Below are positions 35,911-46,160 of a DNA stretch of 64,000 nt, in pieces. Source of the stretch: Burhinus oedicnemus (lineage: Eukaryota; Chordata; Aves; Charadriiformes; Burhinidae). Under the pieces are notes generated by a model. That model searched no databases. It worked only from the letters and a program-made list of their open reading frames with translations, and had not been told where the DNA came from. The translations under genes and the position numbers were made by a program. The stretch is taken from contig VFFE01006796.1 in the NCBI GenBank assembly GCA_008921705.1, positions 505,775 through 569,774 on the forward strand. Direction: 5' to 3'. Every line of letters begins with the position of its first letter. Positions within the stretch are counted from its first letter, which is position 1.

Positions 35911-37809
35911 AGCAGCATGTCAAAGCAGGTCTGACACTAGAGATCTATGAATCAGTGTGAGGCTCTCAACTTGCAAAATAGTTTACAAGAAGGCTTTATT
36001 TCCATACTACTTACGTTTGTGTAGAACAAAGTCATTCTCCCAGGGACCTCTGAACTTAAAGACAGACATGACAGATCAAAAATCATTTCTATGAGAAGAA
36101 TTTGGATCAGATATACACTGCATCAAAACTCCTTGCTTAGCGCCAACATGCTGCAATAAATCTCATAAAGTCACGGAAAATATCTGTCTGGCTTACAAAA
36201 TCTGTCTCAGGGAGAGGAGACTGGTTTGGTTTTGTACAAGCAGCCATTTCCACTGGACTATTTCTTTGCTTAATGAGTCCCAAATGGAAGCAAGGGGCTT
36301 GGCTCCACAGTCTTCGTCTGAGGAGTGCTTGTTTACCTTAGAGGCTACTGAATTTCATTAGTAGTAAATAATCTTTTTGCAGGTTGCCCTTAGGTATCCT
36401 GCCTGCATTGCCAGCTGCCTGTGGAGGGGCGGCTGATTAGTGAAGAGGGACAACCGTTTATTCCCTCGTCCCTCGTGGTAGGCCAGGATCCTGAACTGCT
36501 GCTCTTGATCGATCTGTTCTGACAGCGCATGGAAATTACAGTGCAGCCTTTTCTAGGGCAGTCTCCAATTTAAAAAAATGCATTCTAATAGCTTGATAGG
36601 TCTCCATGAATGTGGATATATCCTGGTAATTGGCTGCTGTGCTCCCAAAATTGCATTCTAACGTTCCACTGTACGTGATTGACTGAAAAGTACTGTATAA
36701 ATAGAAAGGATAATTGTATTAACTGCAAGATGACAGTGATTAAGATTCTCGCCTGGGTTCTGGATCCTCTCTTTTAACAACAACTTCCTGTGTGATTCAA
36801 AGGAAATCGATAAAGGTTAGATTTCTCCATACCCTGGGAGACCTGGTCTTTAGTTTCTCTGTGCAGTCTGTAAAGGAGGAACCGCAGCATCCTTCCATCG
36901 TACCAGTTGTCTAGGAGTATATATTTCAAGAGACTGCTCATGTACTGATTATACAAATTCATATCCACTCCATCAATCAATGGGAAAAGTTAGGCTAAAT
37001 CGTATTACCAAAACACAAATCCTGACTTTTATGGACTGTTTCACATGGGTTGAGAGAAGCCAAGAGAAACAAGGGAGGCTGAACTGGGAAAGCTCCTGCC
37101 AATGTGGAGCAAAGTAGTTTATGAGGAATGTCCTCACAGGACTGGGCAGAAGATTTGGTCAGATAAGGGCATGGGTAGGGGATCACATTTTGTCTGCCTG
37201 CAACCTGCACCAAAGGTAGCTCTACAGCAGCCTCTGCCTGTGAGCATCTCTGTGTCCAAAAGTCCTTGCTCAGGAGCTATAGCTCTCTGTGTACCGACTT
37301 GGAGTGATTACTAGCTACTTTGCAGGGAGCAAAGACCTGAAGCTGTCAAAGGAACACCCAAACATGCAAACTCTTGAAGAAATGCTTGAACAACTCTTTT
37401 CTGCTCCATCTTTTACGCAAGATGTGTCTATTGGGTGTCATCTGATACATTAAAGAAATGATACCTGCTGCCATTCACCAGAAGTCTATTGTCCTAAATC
37501 CTGCTGCTGCTTGCAGCACAGTGGCCGGCCATGGCCAAAAAGTGATCTACAATTTGTTTATCTCCTTTCTGAGACATTTAAGACTTAATGCATTTTCTTT
37601 TTGCTGCTGTGTGTCTGCAGTATGTCAAGTGACTGGACAGGAAAGGGCTTCTGTGAGGTTATGTGGGGATTGGGTAACACTAAACTGCAATTTCTCTTAG
37701 GAAGATCAAGCAAGGTCCAGCAAGAATGCTGTCTTTCTCTGTAGCTTCTTCCCTACCCTGTGGCCAGACGTAGGAGGTCGTCAGAATAAGGGCTACACTG
37801 ACAAAGTGA
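35911..37809. other. unassigned non-coding stretch
   Basis: No gene or repeat recognised; open frames reach 80 codons without domains. Confidence 0.6.
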
Positions 37810-37869
37810 TTTTTTTTTTTTTTTTTTCTTTTTTTTTCTTTTTTTCTTTTTTTTCTTTTTTTTTTCTTT
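37810..37869. repeat. T-rich tract with periodic C
   Basis: About 60 bp of T interrupted by single C every 8-11 bases. It may be a simple-sequence expansion; there is no LINE or pseudogene sequence next to it that would make it a reversed poly(A) tail. The Lys-rich minus-strand frame across it is an artefact. Confidence 0.9.
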
Positions 37870-39284
37870 AAACTGGAGGAGTGGGGGTAATCAACATAAT
37901 TACGTGAGGAGAGGTAATTATAAGAACCTAACATTCAGTATGTGAGATTTGCCTGGTCTGACAATGCTCCTGTGAAATGTCATTTGTGGTATTTATCAAC
38001 ATGAGTAGCTGCAAAATTATGTTATAAGTGTATATGATCGATTAAATGGATGACTATACAACCACCTAAGCCTTATGCTGTTGCTTCGGTGCTCACAGTA
38101 ATATGCCTTATGGTTTTCTTTTTGTTCTGCAATTCATCCAGAAAGAGCTGCCAGTCACATATTACAGTTTTGTGGTTTAATGTGTCCTGTATAGGTAATT
38201 TTTTAGAAGAATCAACAGTAAGTTATCTTGATTTTCTAAATCTGTATTACTTTACCATACCCAGATCATTTACATTACATGAAGAAAAGCATTTGCAAAT
38301 TTGTGACATTTAATTGCCAGTCAGTGTTCCAGACTCATGTCAACTGATTTACAAGTACAGTCAGTGATAGCTGAGTGCTGCCTTCATTTCTAGTCAAGGA
38401 GGTTATGCTTGGCAGACATCACTGTTCTGTTATGTTCAGCCAATGAATACTTACCAAACCGGTACAAAATAGAGTGGAATATGGAAATAATGTTTTGAAG
38501 TAGAAAGTTCTGGTTAGAACTGTCTGGCGTATGTGGGGAGGTGAAAAAATACGTGGTCAAATGACATGTTCTATCACAGACTACTAGATACCTCAGATTA
38601 ATAAGGTAGTACTTAATAATGAACATAAAAAACAAATAACTCCTCAATTCATCTACCCTGCTTGGATTTCTAAACATCTGTGGCAATGACCACACACACA
38701 CGTGGGCTCCTGTAACAACAAGCATTGAGGTTTATTTAAAAAACAGGGATGGATTCCTCAAGCCTGTGCCAAACCTCTAGCAAGGACCACGAGAAATTTT
38801 TTTAAGACACTTTAGTCAGGTCTTTCAGCGATGTACATCTGGGCAAATCTTTGCTCTGTCTTGCTTTTGCTTTTTCTCATACTCTTATTGACCTTCACTT
38901 AACCTCAGAGGCTTGACTTTCACAAGGTATATTTGAATACCTGCTTCTATCAGCTTTTATCCCTCAGGGATTACATAGATTGGATGCTCCATGAAGTCAA
39001 CAGAGGATTTGCAATGTCAGGCTTTTGGGAACTAAATTATGTGATCAGCCAAGATACTGCAATGTACAGATCTCACTAGTTAGATGAATCAAGTGCAATC
39101 ATGTACATGTGGGAATTAAAGGGTATGTACTACTAACTTGGGGTTCGGTCATTTGAACTTTACGATCTCTTGGTTTTCACCAGCTGGGGTTTTTTTTGTT
39201 GAAGGGGAAGCATTATGTTTCAAGCTAGAACCTGAAGCCACTGTTTTCTATCCTCCATTGAATTCTTTTGCAACTATTGGCGTC
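37870..39284. other. unassigned A/T-rich stretch
   Basis: Nothing recognised except a short CA run at 38690-38702. Open frames reach 111 codons (38725-38390, minus) with no domain. Confidence 0.6.
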
Positions 39285-39335
39285 TTTTAGCCACAGTGGA
39301 CCCCAGTTTCTCCATTTGTAAAATAAGATAAATCT
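39285..39335 (+). mobile_element. possible MIR-type SINE core fragment
   Basis: CCCAGTTTCTCCATTTGTAA followed by AATAAGATAA matches the 'CTCAGTTTCYTCATCTGTAAAATGGGATAA' core of MIR/CORE-SINEs. Only about 40 bp align, so the call is tentative. Confidence 0.35.
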
Positions 39336-41538
39336 GAAAGAATGGGACAGCCACTTGATATCATAATTTTCATTATTACTGTTGTGTTGGTTAGATCTGA
39401 GGATTTCTTTGTAGTGATACGAATAATCATAAGCATCTAGCTTCAAACTTAATACGCTCCAGAACACCTTGAAGGTTCCAGATCCACAATTTCCTTCATG
39501 CCAATAATAAAAACACAAGTAAAAATTAAATAAGATTAAATCAAAATCCAGTTGAGATAAGCTTTTTGGTTTGCCATTAGGGAAGAGCCCTGAAGAAATC
39601 TGCCCCTGCTTTTACAAAACACCTGAGAATGACTCAATATGTTTTGGTAGTCTTGTTTACAGTATTTTCTTTTCAACTACAACAACAGCTAAATATATTT
39701 AAAAGAAAGCTACAGCTGCCAGATCTTTTCCTTGGCAGAATTTAGTACCAAGTATGTTACACTGTTGGCTCCCTGAAAGACTAGATGGTGCCTGGGTACT
39801 TGATTCTAGTCCCACCAAAGCCAGCAGGGCCCCAGTGTAGCACAAACCCAGTGGAAGCGGGACCAGGAAAAAGCTGGTCTGGCTTCCTCCTTTCCTGCTG
39901 GGGACTCTCACCTGGTACTTCGTCCTTACCTAACCTGTCTCATGTGGGGCTTTGCAGGAGATTCCCAAGAGAAACCTTTCAGCAGTTATGGTCACCGACT
40001 CAATGTCTGCTATTTTCATAGGCTTGCTGTAGTCTTAACAAAATATGTCTAAAAATAGTAATAATAACAGTAATATTTTGTGTATGTGCCATCAACCCCG
40101 AGGACATGAAAGCCCGGCACCTATTGTGCTGACTTAATGATTGTTATAATGACTGTCATGAGAAAGAAACATCATAGTTCCTTTGATACTTCAGGGAACA
40201 AAGGCACGCTTTTCATCCCCGAGTTTACTTGCAAGACTTAAGGATGAGACTCAACAGTGCAAGGACTTGGCAGTGTCAGTGGGAGGGGGGGAAGGGAGAA
40301 ACCTACAGTTTTTATTTCCATAAGTAAATATGGCTTGTTTTTATTAATTCTCCTCTATGTGTTGAGCCATGTGCTCTAGCACTGTATCACTTCAGAGGAT
40401 GCTGTTGTAGCAGAGAAAGGTATTTGCCAACTCTTATCCACCCACAGACGTATTACCAAGAAAGGTCCTTCTAATATGCATGCCTCAGGAAATAAACGTT
40501 TATGATCCCAGATGTTAGAAATATGCCTACTAGTTCTGGCATGTTCTGCTTTCCCCTGTCTTTACTTGGACATTTTCCATTTTTTCTTCTTCTTATGGTT
40601 ACTGGTGCAACCTTGCTCTTGGACTAATCTGCTTTATTATGCCCCTTCAGCTGAACCTGCAAGACAGCTTCAAATCCCAGCATGCTTCAGCTCTTGGATT
40701 ACGCCAGCATCCATTTGAATTGAGAGTATACCTCACTGCAAAGCAGACAGGCACGGCCCTGGGGCTTTGGACACAGTCTAGACCTGAGACGCACTGATGA
40801 AGTAGGGCAGGACAGATGTCACAGGCTATGAAACTCCAAAATGTTTTAAGATGTAAGTGGAAACAGTTGAGGGGGAGGCTGCAGGTCAGCTGTTGCAAAG
40901 AACGTAGCCAGACTCACCGATCAGCTTGTTTCAAAACACTGGGTTCCCCTTTTATAGTTGCAAAATAATTAGGCACAGAAATATTTTCTGTTTTCTAGAA
41001 ATGGAAAGGAACTGGAATATCAGCAAGTTTAGTGTCATTAAAAGCAGAACTGCCGTTATTTTGAGCAGAAGATATTAACTACGATATTTGACTTTTTTCC
41101 AAAGACTCAGTAAAAAGATCTTTTAATTACTACTGTTTTTATATAATTTATTGCATTTTCTTTTCCAATTGCCTGAAGGTTTTATTCTTTACCAGTAGTT
41201 GTAGAGTATGGATAACTGGTAATTAGCCAAGTAGGTTACAGATCTATCGCCGATTTACCATCTCAGAAAAAATATTATAGAGTGAAGATGAAGTATGTTG
41301 TGTAATTACACCAACATGGAATTGCTTCAATTAATCACTGAGGGAATATACTCTAGAGCCTTTAAGACAAAGCTATATGGTCATTTTTAATAACTCTACC
41401 ATGCAAAAAAACTTCCAATTCATTACTACTTTAAAGCATACAATCTGACTATAACAGATTTGAATCACTTGAATGCTTTCTTTACCTTCATTTGACTGCT
41501 TATTTTGAGTTCAAGTGCATCTCACCAATATTTCGGAG
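39336..41538. other. unassigned non-coding stretch
   Basis: No gene or repeat family recognised. A purine-rich G-run (GGGAGGGGGGGAAGGGAG) lies near 40280. Confidence 0.6.
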
Positions 41539-42010
41539 AACCACAGAATCACAGGTGTTAGAAGCGACCTCTGGAGATCATCTAGTCCAACCCCAAGAGC
41601 AGGTTCACCAAGACCAGGTTGCACAGGAGGGCGTCCAGGCGGGTTTTGAATGTCTCCAGAGTTGGAGACTCCACCACCTCTCTGGGCAGCCTGTTCCAGT
41701 GCTCTGCTACCCTCAAAGGAAAGAAGGTCCTCCTCATGTTCAGATGGAACTTCCTATGTTCAAGTTTGTGCCCATTACCTCTTGTCCTATCACTGGGCAC
41801 CACTGAAAAAGGACTGTTCTCATCCTCCCAGCACCCTCACTTTAAGTACTTGTAGGCATCGATGAGATCCCCTCTGAGTCTTCTCCAGACTAAAAAGACC
41901 CAAGTCCCTCAGCCTTTCCTCACAAGAAAGATGTTCCAGTCCCCTAATCATCTTTGTAGCTCTTTGCTGTACCTCTCCAGCAGTTCCCTGTCCTTCTTGA
42001 ACCAGGGAGA
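41539..42010 (-). mobile_element. CR1 LINE 3' end, best preserved copy in the window
   Basis: On the plus strand it opens with AACCACAGAATCACAGGTGT and AGATCATCTAGTCCAACCCC, runs through the reversed ORF2 C-terminal coding region (GGAGACTCCACCACCTCTCT, CCTCATGTTCAGATGGAACT, GCCCATTACCTCTTGTCC, GGCATCGATGAGATCCCC, AAGTCCCTCAGCCTTTCCTC) and ends near AGCAGTTCCCTGTCCTTCTT. This is the terminal about 470 bp of a CR1 LINE, 5'-truncated. It is the longest and least diverged CR1 in the window. Confidence 0.97.
41582..41990 (-). pseudogene. CR1 ORF2 (reverse transcriptase polyprotein) C-terminal remnant
   Basis: CR1 ORF2 encodes an endonuclease/reverse transcriptase used for retrotransposition. Only its C-terminal end remains. 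From about 41803 the minus frame reads [14 protein letters not shown], then [20 protein letters not shown] and [11 protein letters not shown], a tail strongly conserved among avian CR1 copies, before stopping at 41582. Upstream, 41990-41870 still translates as [18 protein letters not shown] and GLFSLEK in another register, so at least one frameshift and a stop separate the two parts. No catalytic domain is present and the copy cannot be active. Confidence 0.92.
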
Positions 42011-42849
42011 CATTTAGCCATTAGACATGCAGGCAACAGTTCTTCAATGTGTCCTGAGCATGTGAAAAGACCAAGTTTCTTTAGCATATTAACTTGATAA
42101 ACGAGAAGCATTATCCAGTCTTCAGACATCAGCAGGAGGATGGAGATATTCCACATTGGGCTGCTACGCTGTCTACCACCTCTGGCAGCAGTAAAAAGCA
42201 TTTAGCTATGTTTGTTTGTAAATTTATTTCCAAATTAACCCACATAACTTGCATACCAACTTTCCAATTGCTTGGGTTGAAACTTCCAAAAAGGCCCTCA
42301 CTTAGATGCTATTTATTCTTAATGTTTTAATGGTGATTTTTAGCACAGAGAGATTAAGGTATGACTTGTGGTATTTATTGCCATTTATGGCAACTCTTAG
42401 GAGAGATCTATCTTTTGGACAGAAAACAGAGTGAAAGAATGCTGTACCGAGACCTTTTTCTGCCCTGTCTCTGTTTCTAAAATCCCGTTTGACCGTTTGC
42501 TACAACAGTGTGAATATGTTTATTACTGATTAAAATAATTAATATTTAACATTAATGTGAATATTTCAACTACATTCCCTTTAAGTTCCTCAAAAGAGGG
42601 GAATGTAGAATTGCAACAGACTACTCTTAGGTGTTTATCTCTCTCTTCTATCTAGTGTTTGCATTCAAATACCTCGGAAGGAGAACATAGGAGAATAAGG
42701 TTATGGCTTACCCTGCCTGGAGACCGAACTTCTTAAACTTGCTTTAGGGCATTTTGAAAAAGAATATAATGTCATACTGTGCCGGACAGTCTCCTGATCC
42801 TGACCACTGAGAACTGTTAATATCACTGTATTACTGGAATAGAAATTGT
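42011..42849. other. unassigned stretch between CR1 and CpG island
   Basis: A/T-rich, no repeat recognised. A consensus 5' splice site on the minus strand (GTAAG at 42711-42707) lies at its distal part; see findings. Confidence 0.6.
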
Positions 42850-43590
42850 GGCAAAAGGCGTTGCGGAACCTCTCCAGCATCAGCTGCTGTTCTGCCGCGA
42901 GGCTGGGCACCGATTCGGCGGCCTCGCAGCCTGCAGCCACCTGGAGTTCCCTTCCTTTAGGGGGCCCACAAGGCAGATTACTCTGCCCCTTCTTTTCGCT
43001 GAACTATATTTTTAACTTCACAGGTAGTCTTGCGTTTCCCTTCTGGATGTGCGAAATCATTTCTTCCTTCTTCCTTCCTTTGCTGGCATGTTTATTCGGG
43101 GTAGGAAATCAACACTTCTGCCTCGTTGTTGAAGAATCCTGCCCTTACATGCAGCAGTAGGAGGAGTGATGCTCAAGGGTGCCAGCCCATCCTGACCACC
43201 AAAATGTCCCTGTGAGCCCCCAGACCTGACGCCGGGGTACCCGGGGTGGCCGTGGGCAGAGCGGGGGCAGGATGCAGCGGCCGGTGTGGCGCTGCCCGCC
43301 GGGGGCGGCCGGCGGGGGGAGCCCCGGGGGCGGCGGGGGGACGCTGCGCTTGCGGGGGGGGGATGCAGTCACGGCGGCGAGCGGCAGGGGGCAGGAGGAA
43401 ATCGCCCACGGCCACGCGGGATGCGGCGACAAGGGACAATCGCTGTCCGGAGCCGCCGAGGGCCCAGCGTGATCCCTGCGTTAAAAACCGAACCCAAATA
43501 AGATGACCGAGGACAATTTAGTGCTGCAGAGCGGCCCGACGGAGCAGCGGGGGGTGGTGTTACTAAACGGTCTCCCTGACATTTCGGTGA
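42850..43590. promoter_or_regulatory. CpG island, candidate promoter
   Basis: By hand count there are about 40 CpG dinucleotides between 43230 and 43590, and a smaller cluster of about nine at 42855-42925, while CpG is scarce in most of the rest of the window. G+C is very high at 43240-43450. In birds such islands usually mark promoters or first exons. A TATA box or a defined start site is not evident. Open frames leave in both directions: a minus-strand frame ending at a 5' splice site (42712) and a plus-strand frame beginning at ATG 43503. Several overlapping 66-95 codon frames inside the island are by-products of GC richness. Confidence 0.65.
43301..43362 (+). other. G-quadruplex-forming G-run cluster
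   Basis: Five runs of at least five G (about 43301-43305, 43314-43319, 43326-43330, 43335-43340 and 43354-43362) on the plus strand within 62 bp, separated by short loops except the last. This meets the usual pattern for an intramolecular G-quadruplex and sits in the middle of the CpG island, a common promoter arrangement. Confidence 0.75.
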
Positions 43591-45734
43591 CCTTCAGGAA
43601 AGTGTATCATCAGAATAAAATCAGAAAAAACCCTTTTTTTTTCAATCTTCCCTGCAGAAACTGGGGTGTCCTTTTCAATCCCCACCTTCTCCTTCTGCTT
43701 GTCATCCCCTTTGTGCAAAGATTGATCATGTTTCTCCAGATGAGGTTTGGCTCTTTATTTTCCCAGTGTGTCATCGTGTGCCCACTTCCTAAGGAGCAGC
43801 CCACAGCAGTGATGTGGATTGCTGTCACAGTGATGAGTAAGACCAGGAGAGAAAGCACAAAGCTGAAAATCATTTGTAGTACTGTAAAAAAATACAAGCT
43901 TACAGTCCTTACCGAGCCAAACTCATGCAGGGTAATAAAAGACCTACCATATGCTGTAAACAGCCTCCTTTTAACATTTGCAATGAATTATAAAAAAAGA
44001 GAAAAAATCAACTGATATTTGTCTAATGCTGTTAACTGGTTGCAAATGCTGTGGGGCAGAAAGCTGGCTCTGACCGACTCCTGCCACTTTGCGGTTTGGG
44101 GGGTTCCCGTTGTGCCAATACCGGGAGCAGCCAGCATCAGTTATCTGCAAGGCGAGGTGTCAGGCTCCCAAGATGCCCCCAAAAACAACCAGGGCACAGG
44201 CAGGCTGCCCGTTCGTGCGTGGTGCTGCCAGCAATACCCCCCCAGGGGCCAGCCAGGCCAGCCACAGGACAGCTTGGCACCAGAGCAGAGCTGTCCCAGT
44301 GCCGGGGAGGATTGGGGTCACTGGCTCGGGCCGTGCATGGCCTGGATGACCTCCTAAGCCCACAGTGGGCAGGCAGCTGAAGGGCTGGGGGTTACTGCAA
44401 TGTCATGTTTGCAGTATGGTGGCAACTTACCCAAGATTTAGCCACTCAAGCAGTAATTGTGGCAGGAACACTCAGGGTAGGTCATTATACTTGTAATTTG
44501 CCAGGCCCTCAATTCAGCTTTTGTTGGGGAAAATAAAAAAAGAGCTGTTGCCTTGAGTGCTACCGAGCAAGATAAAAACCAGTGGCTGGCTAGAGATCGC
44601 CCATGAGCTTGGTTTTAAAGAGGGTTAGCAACACTGTGATATTGTTCCCGTGCCGTGCTGACATTTAGTCCTGCCTGATACCAGAAAGACCAACTCCAGC
44701 AGCTCAGGGTGGTGTAGCATGACACCCTCTGTTTATGCCCCTCTTGTCTGCCTTGCAGAGGACATTGCTTTGCCTCCGCTCATTGTCACATCTCTGTCCC
44801 CATGAACAGCTTCTTCTTGGCTATTTACTGAGTTTGGAAATGCTAGCCTTATTGTTATATGGCCTGAAATATAAACTCTTATTCTCTGTCTGAGCTTTTT
44901 CCTCACGCTTTCTCTTCAAATGGAGGTGAGAGGTAGCAACTTGTTTGTAGTCACTCACTGCTGAAGTTCTCATATTTTCCATTTATTTAATTTAAAAAAG
45001 ACTGTACCTACACCTGCAGAAAAATGAAGACAAACTGACTGGTGAGCGCCAGGAGCCACAGCTTGGAGTGGCATTACTGGGGTCTGCCCCTGTGCATTTG
45101 CAGGCACCTGGCAGGTGAGATTTAAGAACACCTTTGAACTCAGAGTATGTTAGAACGTCCCTGGGGTACCCACATCCCCATGAGATTTCTCTATGAGAAA
45201 TAAAGCAACAGGTCAGATCCTCCCCACCCTGTCGTGTACTGGAAGGTGTGTCTTCCACCCACAAAAAAAAGGTTGAAAAAAGAAGGTCACAAAAGGCCAG
45301 GCTGAAGATTTTCCTGCTACTGGTACCCAGAGATGTAGCAAGAAGTTTGGCTGTAACTTTTGCCGTGCAGGAGCTGAGCGGAGGAGCCTTCTGAAATGGG
45401 AACAGTCTGGTAGCATGAGAATTGTCTTTGGCACACCTCTCCGTAAACTACGCCCATGCTTTTCGGTGTCGCTGAGAAGAAACTGGAGATGGATACGTGC
45501 TCTCTGTGACTTGGAGCAGCTGGTAGGCACAGTGGAAGGAAGCGGCGTTGGGGCTGGTGGCTGCTGGAGCGTGTTTGTGCTGGGGCCAGAATCACTGCGC
45601 GGCTCTGCTCGCAAGCTGCAAAAACAACCAACGGGCCTATTATTGCTGTTATTATTGGAGAGGTTAAGAAAATGGGACACATCCATGCCAGCGCTTGATA
45701 GCATTAGCAATCTCCATAATTTGCCTTGCTGATT
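43591..45734. other. unassigned stretch downstream of CpG island
   Basis: Contains the remainder of the 170-codon plus-strand frame from 43503, and a GC-rich segment at 44050-44400 with frames of 86-112 codons. Overlapping minus-strand frames of 165 and 121 codons lie at 45710-45213. None resembles a known protein. No repeat family is recognised. Confidence 0.5.
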
Positions 45735-46160
45735 TTGCTGACATGATTAATTTTCAAAGGAGTCGGCATGATTGCCAGATTTTGAAAATATCAGGAATTA
45801 TTTCCCAGAAGCCTTCCTTTTCAAAATTTGTTGGTTAAAGGTGGCATAAATTATATTCCTGTTGCTTTAATAAACAGACTATTAACAGACACTGTGACAG
45901 CACACACAGCTTTACCCAGCTATTCAGTTTATGATTATGCCCCACTGTTTTATAACGACCTGAAATTTTGTATTGAAAAGGAACTTACATTGTTTTAATT
46001 ATCCTGATAACACAGCCAGCTTTATAAAACTTGCTGCAGGTTCATCATTTCAGAGACAGGTATAATTCATCTTGGGCACAGGAAAATTACTTAAAAACCT
46101 AATGGCACCATTGATAACAATCATTACTCATATGTTCTCTGAATACAATAAAATGATCAC
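45735..46160. other. possible conserved non-coding element
   Basis: About 425 bp of A/T-rich, repeat-free, high-complexity sequence with several TTTAATTATC, TAATTCAT and TTTATAAAAC words. It looks like the non-coding elements conserved around vertebrate developmental genes. This is an impression from one sequence and needs alignment. Confidence 0.2.

Noticed and set aside
37680..37934. Lys-rich minus-strand frame
   Set aside because: Antisense of the T-rich tract at 37810-37869.
44051..44380. GC-rich segment with three overlapping plus frames and a CR1-like 'GGATGACCTCCT'
   Set aside because: The CR1 similarity is limited to about 12 bp without the tail, and the frames have no domain.
45213..45710. 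Minus-strand open frames of 165 and 121 codons
   Set aside because: Two frames overlap on the same strand and a third on the opposite one; composition is random and no family is recognisable.
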